60,000 nt of DNA from Tubiluchus corallicola. Lineage: Eukaryota; Priapulida; Priapulimorpha; Priapulimorphida; Tubiluchidae. The notes beneath the pieces were generated by a model that saw nothing but the letters and a program-made list of their open reading frames with translations, was not told the DNA's origin and made no database searches. The translations under genes were made by a program, and so were the position numbers. Within the stretch, counting starts at the first letter, position 1; each line of letters begins with the position of its first letter. This document shows, one piece after another, positions 22,601 to 32,000 of the stretch. The stretch is taken from contig JAQGDQ010000159.1 of assembly GCA_030141605.1 (NCBI GenBank), positions 64,001 to 124,000 on the forward strand, in the 5' to 3' direction.

Positions 22601-24301
22601 TTATTTAAATGAATGTATAATTTACATTTAATTAACTATTTAATTTATATCAATATCTTTAATTATTATTAATAAACAAACAAAGAACTGATACTGCACT
22701 AAGGTAAACTTGGTTCTTTTCTGCTGCATTATATGGGATGGAACAAATGCCGCACTGTGTGGTAAATGACGCTCAATATATATATATATATTATGAGTAG
22801 ATTGCCACACATTAAAAAGCAAAGGTAATTGAAACTATCTTTAACATTTATTTATCTGATAAGATGAATCCTCATAAGTTCCTGGTGAATGCATATTGTA
22901 TAGACATTTAAAGGATAGATTATTAAAACAGCAGATATTAAATGAAAAGAAGTGCTATTATCGCAAACTATATTACTCCTATATAAACCGTATATAAATA
23001 TCGCGCTTTGTTGCTTTACTAACCAAATTGCTTCCCTTCTCAGAGTCATCACCAGATTCATTTGCAAAATATTGTTTGTCTACAAAGCTTAAATTTTCTC
23101 CAATTAGATCGTCAGCAGATTGTGATGGTTTTGTGCACTGCTTCACATTCTTTTTGTGATGTTTTGGATCACTTTGGGGAACAATGTCTCCAAAGTATAA
23201 GTTGTCTACGTAGGTTAAATCACTATCTAATGGCTGAGAATACAAAGGATAATTTTCGTTTTGTTCTAAGTGTTCTGATTCATTTTTCAACAAACTAGTA
23301 CTGCGCTGTACTCTGCCATCACTTTCACTAACAGAAGTTTCTAAAGTAGCTCTTTTGTTAGAATCATTAATGGCTCTGTGATGATGAGACTGGGGTAAAC
23401 AGATTTCATTTTGGTTAGAAGTTTTCTCAGACGTTTCTTCATCTATACTGAAGTATTGTTGATCAATATAATTTAGATCATCACATGTTTTAGATATTTT
23501 AGGAGAAGGTACAACAAATTGAGAAAGGCTTGTTTTCTTCTTCACTCGTGAATGAAGACGGTTCTTATGTAGAAATTTGTCTGGAGTAGCATCATAAATT
23601 TTTCTCTCAAGAGCAGACATTTCCTGGCACTCTGGCCTTTGTTTGTCTGACTTGGAAGGCAAAGTTGGTCTAGTTAATTGATTGTCATCATCGTAACGAA
23701 TATGACCAAAAGGCGTTTGTACAATTTTTTCTTCTTCGTCTGTATGCACGTGTGATAAGCCAAATTTTGCATACAAGGATTCTTTAGAAACTTCTTTACT
23801 TTGCTGTTTCTCTCTGTAACTGTTTGAAAAACGACTTTTTGCAGATTCAAAAGACTGTATTCCGAAAAAATCATCAAATGTTGTCCCTTGAGAAGACAGG
23901 TTTTTACCTCTGGCGTAGTGTTGGCAATTAGACTTACTGGTATTGCCATAATTATTATTAGAGTCACTAAGTACTCCGCTAACGCCAGCGTTGTGGGTGT
24001 TTGACGACTTTTCTTCATCTCCAACAAAAGACGATCTTTTGCGTAATGTCTTCTTTTTAGCTTCTGCAGGACTAGTTATTCTTTTGTCAGAGCTGCACCA
24101 TCTGACCGATTTTAAAATGCATAAGCTTTGAAAATTAGCATGTAAATTTGGTGTTCTAATAATTTTATAACCCTTCTTCATCACGCACATGGTCATTATC
24201 ATGACTCGGTGGTAACCATACTGTATGATAACTTCAACTAAAGAAATCTTTAACGCATCAGCATTATGCTTTACTGTTAATTTAAACGAGACTAATAACA
24301 T
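13677..24301 (-). CDS. RPUSD4: Mitochondrial RNA pseudouridine synthase RPUSD4 with long N-terminal extension
   Basis: Nine exons join in phase: 24301-23024, 21186-21015, 20645-20502, 20392-20348, 20116-19975, 18742-18598, 16347-16206, 15810-15713 and 13874-13677 (TAG), giving 787 aa. RPUSD4 is a RluA-family enzyme that isomerises uridine to pseudouridine in mitochondrial rRNA and tRNA. Diagnostic segments run in order: IIAINKPYGLPVHGGPGVH (exons 4-5), VHRIDAYSTGIVLLAS with catalytic Asp at about 583 (20009-20007), KKYWAITI (exon 6), ALVELRPHTG (exon 7), HQIRCHLGFGLNCPILGDHK (exon 8), and KLPADIL plus KARHVPMHLHA (exon 9). The first ATG is at 24301. Met41 (24181) starts a basic, mitochondrial-targeting-like leader (MKKGYKIIRTPNLHANFQSL) and is the likelier start. 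The human protein is 377 aa, so exon 1 is mostly extra. Confidence 0.92.
13875..15712 (-). other. RPUSD4 intron 8 (1.8 kb)
   Basis: Exons 8 and 9 join directly (FAPQ then KLPADIL), as in the family, so no exon is missing here. The intron is AT-rich with no recognisable repeat. The plus-strand open frame at 15356-15547 is not conserved-looking. Confidence 0.6.
15840..15921 (+). repeat. 41-bp tandem duplication
   Basis: Positions 15840-15880 recur at 15881-15921 with one C/T difference. It lies in RPUSD4 intron 7, 30 bases upstream of the exon 8 acceptor in the gene's sense. Confidence 0.85.
16348..18597 (-). other. RPUSD4 intron 6 (2.2 kb) with an unexplained exon-like frame
   Basis: Exons 6 and 7 join in phase (SKIGSR then LTLKPIYDEQ). 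In between, the minus-strand frame 17245-16979 is bounded by an acceptor-like cag before CTTTTAAATC and a donor-like GTAGGC, but it matches nothing I know and is not needed by the family. At 18430-18500 there is a degenerate TTTGGG-type repeat. A GTAGTAG microsatellite lies at about 16640. Confidence 0.5.
20261..20314 (+). repeat. 27-bp tandem duplication
   Basis: Two copies of a unit beginning atccaataaat (20261-20287 and 20288-20314) differ at three positions. It lies in RPUSD4 intron 4, between exons 4 and 5. Confidence 0.7.
21187..23023 (-). other. RPUSD4 intron 1 (1.8 kb)
   Basis: This AT-rich intron separates the long exon 1 from AFKLKKDLK. A short TA dinucleotide run sits at about 22778-22791. 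No coding exon or known element was recognised. Confidence 0.55.
23024..24181 (-). CDS. RPUSD4: RPUSD4 exon 1: presequence and low-complexity extension with a threefold motif
   Basis: From Met41 onward the exon encodes a probable mitochondrial presequence (Arg/Lys-rich, ending near SVRWCSS) and then about 350 residues rich in Ser, Lys, Asn, Asp and Gln with no recognisable fold. Within it three copies of one motif recur: DLNYIDQQYF (residues 275-284), DLTYVDNLYF (361-370) and NLSFVDKQYF (403-412), numbered from the first Met. Spacing is irregular, and the flanks are acidic and disordered. A repeated aromatic-acidic motif in disordered sequence is typical of a binding peptide, but its partner is unknown. 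The exon ends at the donor GTTAGT and joins AFKLKKDLK in exon 2. Confidence 0.85.
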
Positions 24302-25344
24302 GACTTTTTAATTACGTACAAATTTAGCGATCCGATAAATGATGACACGAGACGACGATTTTCCAGCAATACGATAAATTGTTCTAAACGATAAAGAATG
24401 ATCAATGAACACTGAGCGGAGAACTTGTGCAATATCTAACAAACCCAACTAACTTATAAAGTTTATAAACTGTAATTGTGCATGTTCAATGTCCTATACT
24501 GTATTTTAATTTAAGTGACTGCTACTAATGAGAAACATTTTAAAAGAAACAAGCGTCCTGTATGCTGGTGAACCTATTTCAATCATAATAACTAAGCCTA
24601 TATAATTTCACCCCTGGGGTGTCAGTCACATGCATGTTGTCGGAATGTAAACAAGCTAAACATTCTATAACAAATAAATAAACTGCGAATTGTCATAAAT
24701 GTGCATTCACAAACAGAAAATTATTTAACAAATTTCAGTATTTGCAATATGTGAGGCTGGACCATTGGAATATTGTAAGTATAAACAGAAAGCCGTTTTA
24801 CTGAGAGAAATAATAAGCAGAAATAATTCATTTGTGTATTGAAAAGCAATGTTGAAGCACAAGAAATCCCTCCATAAACATAAAATTTAAAAAAATTGTC
24901 CTAAAATTTTATATCGCTTACGTACTGCCTTTTTACATGCAAAACTTCAAATGGCAGTCATGCTGTATAAAACATGTAAATTTAAACTCCTGCGATAACC
25001 GCTAGACTCAGCCACTTTGATGACAGGTCATTTGAAACAAGTTTAGATTACGTTGTGTAAACTTTAAAAAATAATCAAAGCATTCGTAGCACACACGTTA
25101 CTAATTAAGTAAAATTTTAAATTACTGTATCTTGTCAATAAGATTAAAAATACGTTTTTGGTTAGTGAGTGGTGCACCCAGGAAGGTGAGTCGGCGACAT
25201 TTTAAATAATTAAAAATTTTCTTTTTTAGTTACTTAAGTCTTTCCAACAGGTAAGCAATATCTAACTAATATAGATTTGCATGGAAAGTTTTTTGGGACA
25301 TCATTTAGCATTGCCTTGTCTTCCCCTGGTTTACGTTTGCATAG

Positions 25345-25352
25345 TGACGTCA
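25345..25352. promoter_or_regulatory. CRE palindrome TGACGTCA
   Basis: A perfect CREB/ATF core between RPUSD4 (about 1 kb from its ATG) and CFAP44. It matches the core in the SRSF1 promoter at 3874-3881. Its use is unproven; the nearby GGCGAC word also occurs near the other CRE. Confidence 0.35.
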
Positions 25353-25384
25353 TATAGTGGCGACTTAGGAACAGTATTGCGGGA

Positions 25385-25790
25385 ACCTGCTTTAGGTATC
25401 TGCTACCGAGCTACAAATGATTTACACAATTTTGTATCATCTGCAAATTTTAAAATATGAATGGAAATCTCGATATCTATATCATTAATGAAAGTAGTGA
25501 ACAGCACCAGTCCGAGTACAAATCCTTGTGGTGCACCACTTAATGGTTACCAACTTTTCAGACTCTTTCATTCTACCCCCACTAAGTATGACACATAGTT
25601 TCCTTCCAAACAACTAATCTTCAATCCAAATGATGATATTTCCAGAAATACCATGGACTTTAATCTGTGGCACACATCAAAAGTCTTGCCGAAATCAAAA
25701 TAAATGATATCAACAGGACTTCCTTCATCAAGCATAGAAATAAATCAAAGTAGTAATCAAAGGAATTGATTGCTTGCCTACAAGCCTTTA
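25385..25790 (-). mobile_element. Decayed LINE reverse-transcriptase fragment
   Basis: Read on the minus strand this segment holds reverse-transcriptase motifs in order: DIIYFDFGKTFDV (motif A, about 25680-25715), SGAPQGFVLG (motif B, about 25515-25545) and KFADDTKL, the catalytic FADD box (motif C, 25429-25450). Stop codons and small changes interrupt the frame, so it is not functional. It is the same broad CR1/Jockey-like class as the fragment in SRSF1 intron 1 but covers a different, more 5' part of ORF2. Confidence 0.85.
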
Positions 25791-26334
25791 ATTTGTAATA
25801 AAATGCCAAGATGATTTCTTTTGCATTGAGGTAATAATTTTGTAACAGGAAAAAATATGGAAATGTGTTTAAAATTATTCTAAATTATTAAAAATTCTTG
25901 ACATAAACTAAACATTCTCAAGTGTAAGAGGCTCATGTCGACAGGTTGATCTCATAATGACTCAAAATAATCATTAGTAGTCGGAAATCTCCATATTTTC
26001 TTAAAATTAGCATATTGATAACTACTAGTGAAAAATAAGCGTGTTTTACTTTGCTGATTATCTTAGCTACAGTTTATTTAATATTAATTGCCAGTGGTTG
26101 ATATTTATATGAAGTATAAAGTATGTAGACAAGTATTTTACCTTCAAAATCCTAGTATGTCTGCTGGTTCTAAGAATGGAAATTGGGCAATCTGGTCGTT
26201 AGTGTGTCTTCTAACTCTAACTTGGTCAACTGTCCCTACCACTTTTATGTAAGAAACGTTTTGGCCGGGCTCTGTTTTTGGTATAATAATTTGCGCTCAC
26301 TGTGTTCATGGTTTGTGCTAATATTTTGTGTGCT

Positions 26335-26570
26335 ATCCCAGCCCCTAGATGGCAAACGCAAAGCGGCCCTCGCGTCCTTAGCAATAGCTTAAATGAGTTG
26401 TTAGGTACGAGGGCGAGATTTTGCAGTTGTTGTGTTTTGAAGTTAGTTTTGTTCAAGTTTAAAAATGAAATAAATCAAAAAGTACGTTCATATTCAACGA
26501 ACTTTGTGCCTTGTCTATGTTTTTGTGTAGTTTGTAGCAGTAGTCTGAAGCAGTAAAAGACCATTTTCAG
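26335..26570 (+). promoter_or_regulatory. Probable CFAP44 5' UTR exon and promoter region
   Basis: The patch is richer in G, C and CG dinucleotides than its surroundings. It ends with TTTTCAG followed by GTGAGT at 26571, a good donor. The CFAP44 ATG at 27494 sits one base after a 3' splice-site consensus (long T-rich tract, AG at 27491-27492), so the start codon is most simply in the second exon, with a 0.9-kb 5' UTR intron. A second possible donor, GTGAGT at 26662, would serve the same role. Spliced-leader trans-splicing is an alternative reading. Confidence 0.4.
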
Positions 26571-27493
26571 GTGAGTAATTTAGAAGTGAATTTCTTCCTT
26601 ACACAACGGCTACCAAAATTAAAGTCGCAAGAAGTGCCAAAATGCTTCCTGTAGCTGCAAGGGTGAGTTAAGACAAATACCAGTAGCAGTGGACAGCACA
26701 TACTTGAGTTACATTATGATAGCAAACTTACACAAAGCCTAGCCAAGATTATTCTTATACAATAAGTCTTTTATGCTAAAAGAACTTTCTGCAGGACAAG
26801 TCTGTCGTTAATTGCTAAGGCAAACTTTTACTTTTTATTTTTTTTGAGTATAATTTTTGCTACCCGTGTAGACTACTCTAGCAGACTGTTAAAGTACTAT
26901 TGACTGCTGCGTTGATAGTGTGCCAGGCCAACAGCTAGCAGTAGCAGCCAGATGGCAGATCAAACCACTTTTGCAGTAGATTACCTGAACGAAATTGCTT
27001 ATTAGCATTTAAAAACCTATTTCAGGCCACTAACAAATATAAGATACGAATAAATGAATTGTTAAGTTTAGCAGCACCCAAAAGATAGTATAGATAATTA
27101 TATTCCCCTTATCCCTATGGTGTGTTATTAGTGCTCAGTCCAGTATCTAGGCTGATGTAACTGATTCATTAGTAAAGCTTACAGTTAAGTAAATAAGTCT
27201 GGATAATAGAAACCTGATCAATTGCATTGTGTGGCAACACGATATCTTTCCTTAACTTTCCCGACTCGTGCGCTCAGGTCCTCAGGATGTAATCAGTTAA
27301 TTTAAATGCGCCGTTGGTTGTTTTTGTTTGCAAGTTTAAAGGATTTTAATTTCTTTACTTCCACTGAATGTAACAATCCAGTACTGGGCACCTGATGGGT
27401 ATGGGAAAAAGATTCTCGAGTCTGATTTTTGCTACCCGTGTAAACGCTACTGTTTTTGTTTTTATTTTATTTTTAACTTGTTTGTATAACAGA

Positions 27494-28442
27494 ATGGGTG
27501 ATAGTGAAGATAATATAAGTGAGACTGTTGAAGCAGACAGTGCAACAGAGATAACGGATGTGGATGCTGATGATGAATCATTGACTGTTGATGATGAAGG
27601 TAAGAGAATTTCAAAAATTCTAAAGAATATTTTACGATATTAATAATGGCATCTTCACAACATAGCACCTGTACCTGTAACTGCACCTGTACTGTTGAAG
27701 TGTTGAATCTCTTACTAATAAAACTGTGACTTAATTTTAGTGTTAAAAAGATATTTATTACTAATTATTGATATAGTGGAATTTTTAACTATTAAGTTAT
27801 TTTGCGGTAGACAATCTGTAATTACATTTAGATAAGAAAAAAAATACAAAAATATGATCAGTTATAACAAATTGAGTTCATATGCAGTCAGTACTGGATA
27901 AGTTGGCTTTTGTTCTGTTCCTTATAAGTTGAAAGAATGTTTCTGTACAAGTAACATGTTATGGTTACTATAGAATCAAAAGACGAAGAGGCCACTTTCA
28001 TTCTAATCGTAGCTCGAGACATTGTTCAGAAAGTTATAAAAGCTGCTGTTTCTGCCGTTGGAGCTGCTGAATCTGGTGATGATGATGATAGAGATGATTT
28101 GCAAGAACTTCGAGTTCGTGCACAAGCTATTGTGAAGACAGCTGTGGACACTGCTAAAGAAGTAGCTGAATATAGAGTTGTTAAATCGCAAGCAAAATCA
28201 ATTGTGCGAACTGCTGTAGGAGCAGCTTCTGCAACCATTGTTACTGAAAAACTTGCTATGTATGTAGCAGCAGGTGAAGAAGAAACAGTTGCTGAACCCT
28301 CAGGAAAAATTGAAATTGAAATAGTATCTTCTGATGACAGTTTAGCTGAGGAGATACCAACATATTACAACTATGAAGAGATTGTGTCAAAACCGCAGAG
28401 CAGCGACTTTTCTGTACTGAAAGAAGATTTATTGACTTTGCA
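27494..28442 (+). CDS. CFAP44: CFAP44 exons 1-2: acidic head and alanine-rich repeat segment
   Basis: Exon 1 is 27494-27599 and exon 2 is 27974-28442 (phases 1 and 2 at their ends), residues 1-191. Exon 1 is strongly acidic ([13 protein letters not shown]). Exon 2 starts acidic and then has an alanine/valine-rich stretch in which a helix-like unit recurs about three times ([13 protein letters not shown], then [16 protein letters not shown], then [14 protein letters not shown]), broken by an Asp-rich loop. It ends with EIVSSDDS and [11 protein letters not shown], where similarity to other CFAP44 proteins begins. The repeat is not part of the mammalian protein as I remember it. Upstream in-frame ATG codons at 27395 and 27401 lie in the T-rich acceptor tract and are discounted. 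Confidence 0.85.
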
Positions 28443-29051
28443 GTATCCTTTGTGCATTTTGATTTAAGCTATTCTTTCATTATTAAGATTTCTTATGGCT
28501 AATTAGTCAAATTTTTGGATTCTTAGTTAGTTAGTAATAAGTGGTTTGTGAGGGAATGGTGTTAGTTTCTGCTATTGCTCGTTCTTCAGTTTTTACAGTT
28601 TAATTTGTTTTTCTAGTTAGGCAAACTGAATGTTCAGAATTTCTGAACTATTTTTTTTATTGCAATAGGTACATGTGCACGAATATTGTGACCCTTAATG
28701 TCGTAATCAGTCATTCATTTGGTTATGATTGCAAGCGACGACGTAACTTGTATTTAATGGATAAAAAAATTGTTATTTTTGCTGCTGGTAACCTGGTGCA
28801 TTTTCTTAGTTTGCCTACTGGCGGGCAGCATTATCTCAGAACCATCAGTGGTGGCGGTATTGGAGCTATTACGGCAAGTTTGTCTCCATTTTTCTATAAT
28901 AATACAATTTCAGTACTTTTTTATTTCCTACATTTTGTCAGTGAGGCATTTTTGCTTATTTTGCTAGCCCATTTTCATTTTTTACAGTGCAAGATTAAAA
29001 GGCTGCTTTAAATTTTTTGATTAATGTACACGCATATGCACGCACACACAT

Positions 29052-29082
<31 letters not shown>

Positions 29083-32000
29083 TATGAAAGATTGTTTTAA
29101 ACTTCTTTGCAATAATTAATTTAACTTATTACTTGCATTAATCATCATTGCAGAACATCCAACTGGGCTGTTGTACAGTTTGTAGGAGCTAACTTTATAC
29201 ATCTGCCTGTTATCTAGCAATATTGTTTGAATTTTATTCCAATCCTAGATTAAAACCCATGTTTTGATTTTGACTTTTAATACACATGCCTTATTTTACT
29301 TTTTAACTTGCTGAAGGATGAAGTCCGTTTTGAAATTTAATGTGATGTGCTAAGAAATAAATGAGTTATTTCTGATTCGTTTTTCAAGTTAAACAGCTAA
29401 AAGTGATTTTTTTCAGATTCATCCATCAAGAAAATATATTGTTGTAGCAGAGAATGGTCCTTCACCCGATATAAACATTTTCGAGTACCCCTCTTTGCGA
29501 TTGTATAAAAGATTGCAAGAAGGAACGCAGAATTCTTACACATCTGTAGATTTCAGGTATATCATAATCATTGCTATGTTATTAGATGGCACTTTATCAT
29601 GTGAGTTTATTCTTTTGCAACGCAATTTTAAGAAAAAAAATTAGGCATCACCTAATTAAGTAAGGACTGTGTTTTAATATTGCAGCAGACTATTTTTAAG
29701 TTTTGGTAGTCAATGTGATTTCTTCACCCTGCTTATCTTGCTTTTGGATTGTGATGTATAGGAAAAAAACATAAAGCTAGGCCTACATTAATTTTAGTTG
29801 GTCGAATAGTTATTTCAGGAAATCATAACACCTGCATTGGTATTTATGATGGTATGCAAAATGCAGTGGCTTTTGTTGGTGAGAAGAAACACTAAATAAC
29901 TGAGTAGTAGTAGTAGTAGTATAACATTTATACCTTGAATTAGATTATATTCAAATTGGATGTGGATTTTTTTATAAAAATATTTGTCGGATGTTGTAAC
30001 TCCAGTATGAAATGAGTATTAAATATAAAAAGTCAGAAATAAACTTTACAGTTTAAAGTTTAAAAAGTTTCAACATTTTTGTTAACTGTAACTTATCCAA
30101 GCAGTTAATTGGATGAGTAGTATGACTGCTGCTGGTGACTGTTAAGTGCATCATAAGTAAATGACAGAACCTGTTTAAAGTCTGTGTATATTTCTCTGCA
30201 TTATAGGTGGATTACTGATAATTGAAAATTATTTGGTTTCATCTACCTTTAGTTTGTGAGTTGCAAGCTATTTAATGCAAAAGTTTTTTTAATGGAAAAA
30301 TTCATCTTATAAAAAAGTTTGAAATTATAAAGTTCTATGTTCAGTGTTGTTAGGCTTCAGTTTTGAGATATATGTATCTTTTTTGTCACGGAGGACCCGT
30401 TTTATTACTTTCCAAAAATTGATTTGGATTTCCATTGCAGCCAGTTAGTTTTTCCTAGAAATAACTTTTTATGTTCTCTAACTTTGTCTGTTACCATGTT
30501 CCAAAAATTTTTACATTTAGATTAATCAGTCATTTCCATTTATTTGCTTTGCTTTTATAAATCTTTCTCTAGGCAATGACTATGTTGTATGAACATTTCC
30601 AGTATTAAAAAAATCTGACAAATCAGTATTTGCAAGTTCAAATCTAAATCGAACTGAGTGAAAATGTTTACAACAGCAAAGTATCTTGACCACTGCAGTG
30701 ACGTTAGGAATGTCGGTTTTTCTAATAATATACATCATCAAGTGGTTGCTTAAACGTACATCAAGAATCTGAAGATTTTATTATACAATATGTAATGCCT
30801 GTACATGATACGTATAGGTGATCAATTAATGTAGAATCTTTTGCAGATGTTGCATTCTTGACACAGATAGATTGTGTAACAAGTTTGAAAAGGCCGTGTG
30901 CATTATTTAAGTCTAAGCTAAATTAAAGTCACCTGTTATCATCAACTCTGACTAAAGTTGAAAGTGGAAAGTTGCAGTAAGTTTTTCAGATAGTTGCAGT
31001 GTCAGCCAGCTTATTCGTATAAAACTTGCAGTAATTGTTATTTGTTGAGAAAGGGTTGTAAATGCTTAAATGCTGTCCCAGTCTCTTAGATTTCACTAGT
31101 TAATGCCAGTTGAGTCACTGCAGGTCAGTTGTAAGTATGAAAATAAATTAGGTTCAAGACTTCAGGTTTAGTTCTCATTCTAATTTACAATTTTTAACAT
31201 CTCTTCTTTTTCAACAAATAAACACTTAGAAAATATTATCTACAAACTACCTCTTATATATTAGCATAACTTTGTTGTTAGGTGTTTTCTTTCCAGATTT
31301 TGTAGTTTTGAACGTTTATTTATGGTTTTGTTGTCATCGTTTTCACCAAGTTTGTCATTAATTGCAAAGTAAGTCAAATGTACATTGTTCGGGTTGACTG
31401 TCATGATCGTCCTGACCCTGAACTTTGATCCCAAACTTTTTGTGAACTTCAAACGCCATTCCCATATGCTCCGGGCCCCAATCTGAACTCTGAAATTTAA
31501 AAGTTTATGATGCTTGAAAAAACGTTTACTTAAGGAATATAACTCGAGAAATATAAGCCATTTACCAAGTCATTCTTTGGTTAAATTTTGGGCTAGTTTT
31601 TATCGAGATTTTGTTAAACATTAGCTGCAGCACGTGATTGTTAACTGTTATTTATTACAATAGCTTGTAAGCAGCTTAATGTCTGATAATTATCTTTTTG
31701 TAGAACATAGTGCATTTAGCCATTTGTGAGTGTGCCTAAGTTATTCTGATGGGTATAATTTATCAATAGTGCTGGAACAATTTATAAACAGATTGTAAAA
31801 GAATGACATATTGTAATGAAAACTATTTTGTGTGATTTTCGTCTCCCTGCTACTAGTATCTTTCCTATATAAAATTTGCCCAAACAGCTAATTCTTCTTT
31901 ATCCGTATGCATAATTATCCTAGCAAACAGATTACTGTTGCATTTGCTTTGCATTTACTTAGAGTAGGGAATTATACAGACTCAACACAAGTTTGTATTG

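Larger units (their letters stand above)
24302..27493. other. Intergenic region between divergent RPUSD4 and CFAP44
   Basis: It holds an antisense LINE fragment (25385-25790), a perfect CRE TGACGTCA at 25345-25352, and a GC-richer patch at 26335-26430. A probable non-coding first exon ends at the donor GTGAGT after 26570. A 27-base imperfect duplication containing TTTTTGCTACCCGTGTA occurs at about 26846 and about 27419. A strong pyrimidine tract and acceptor (tataacag) end at 27492, one base before the CFAP44 ATG. Confidence 0.55.

Noticed and set aside
26180-26560. Possible solo LTR (GC-richer block with AATAAA)
   Set aside because: No matching TG...CA ends or target duplication could be found. 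A non-coding first exon and promoter of CFAP44 explains the block more simply.
27395-27493. In-frame upstream ATG giving CFAP44 a hydrophobic, signal-like N-terminus
   Set aside because: The stretch is the pyrimidine tract of a splice acceptor. A signal peptide on an axonemal protein makes no sense, and the internal MGDSEDN start right after the acceptor is more natural.
28003-28238. Two minus-strand open frames over CFAP44 exon 2
   Set aside because: Antisense shadows of the alanine-rich coding exon.
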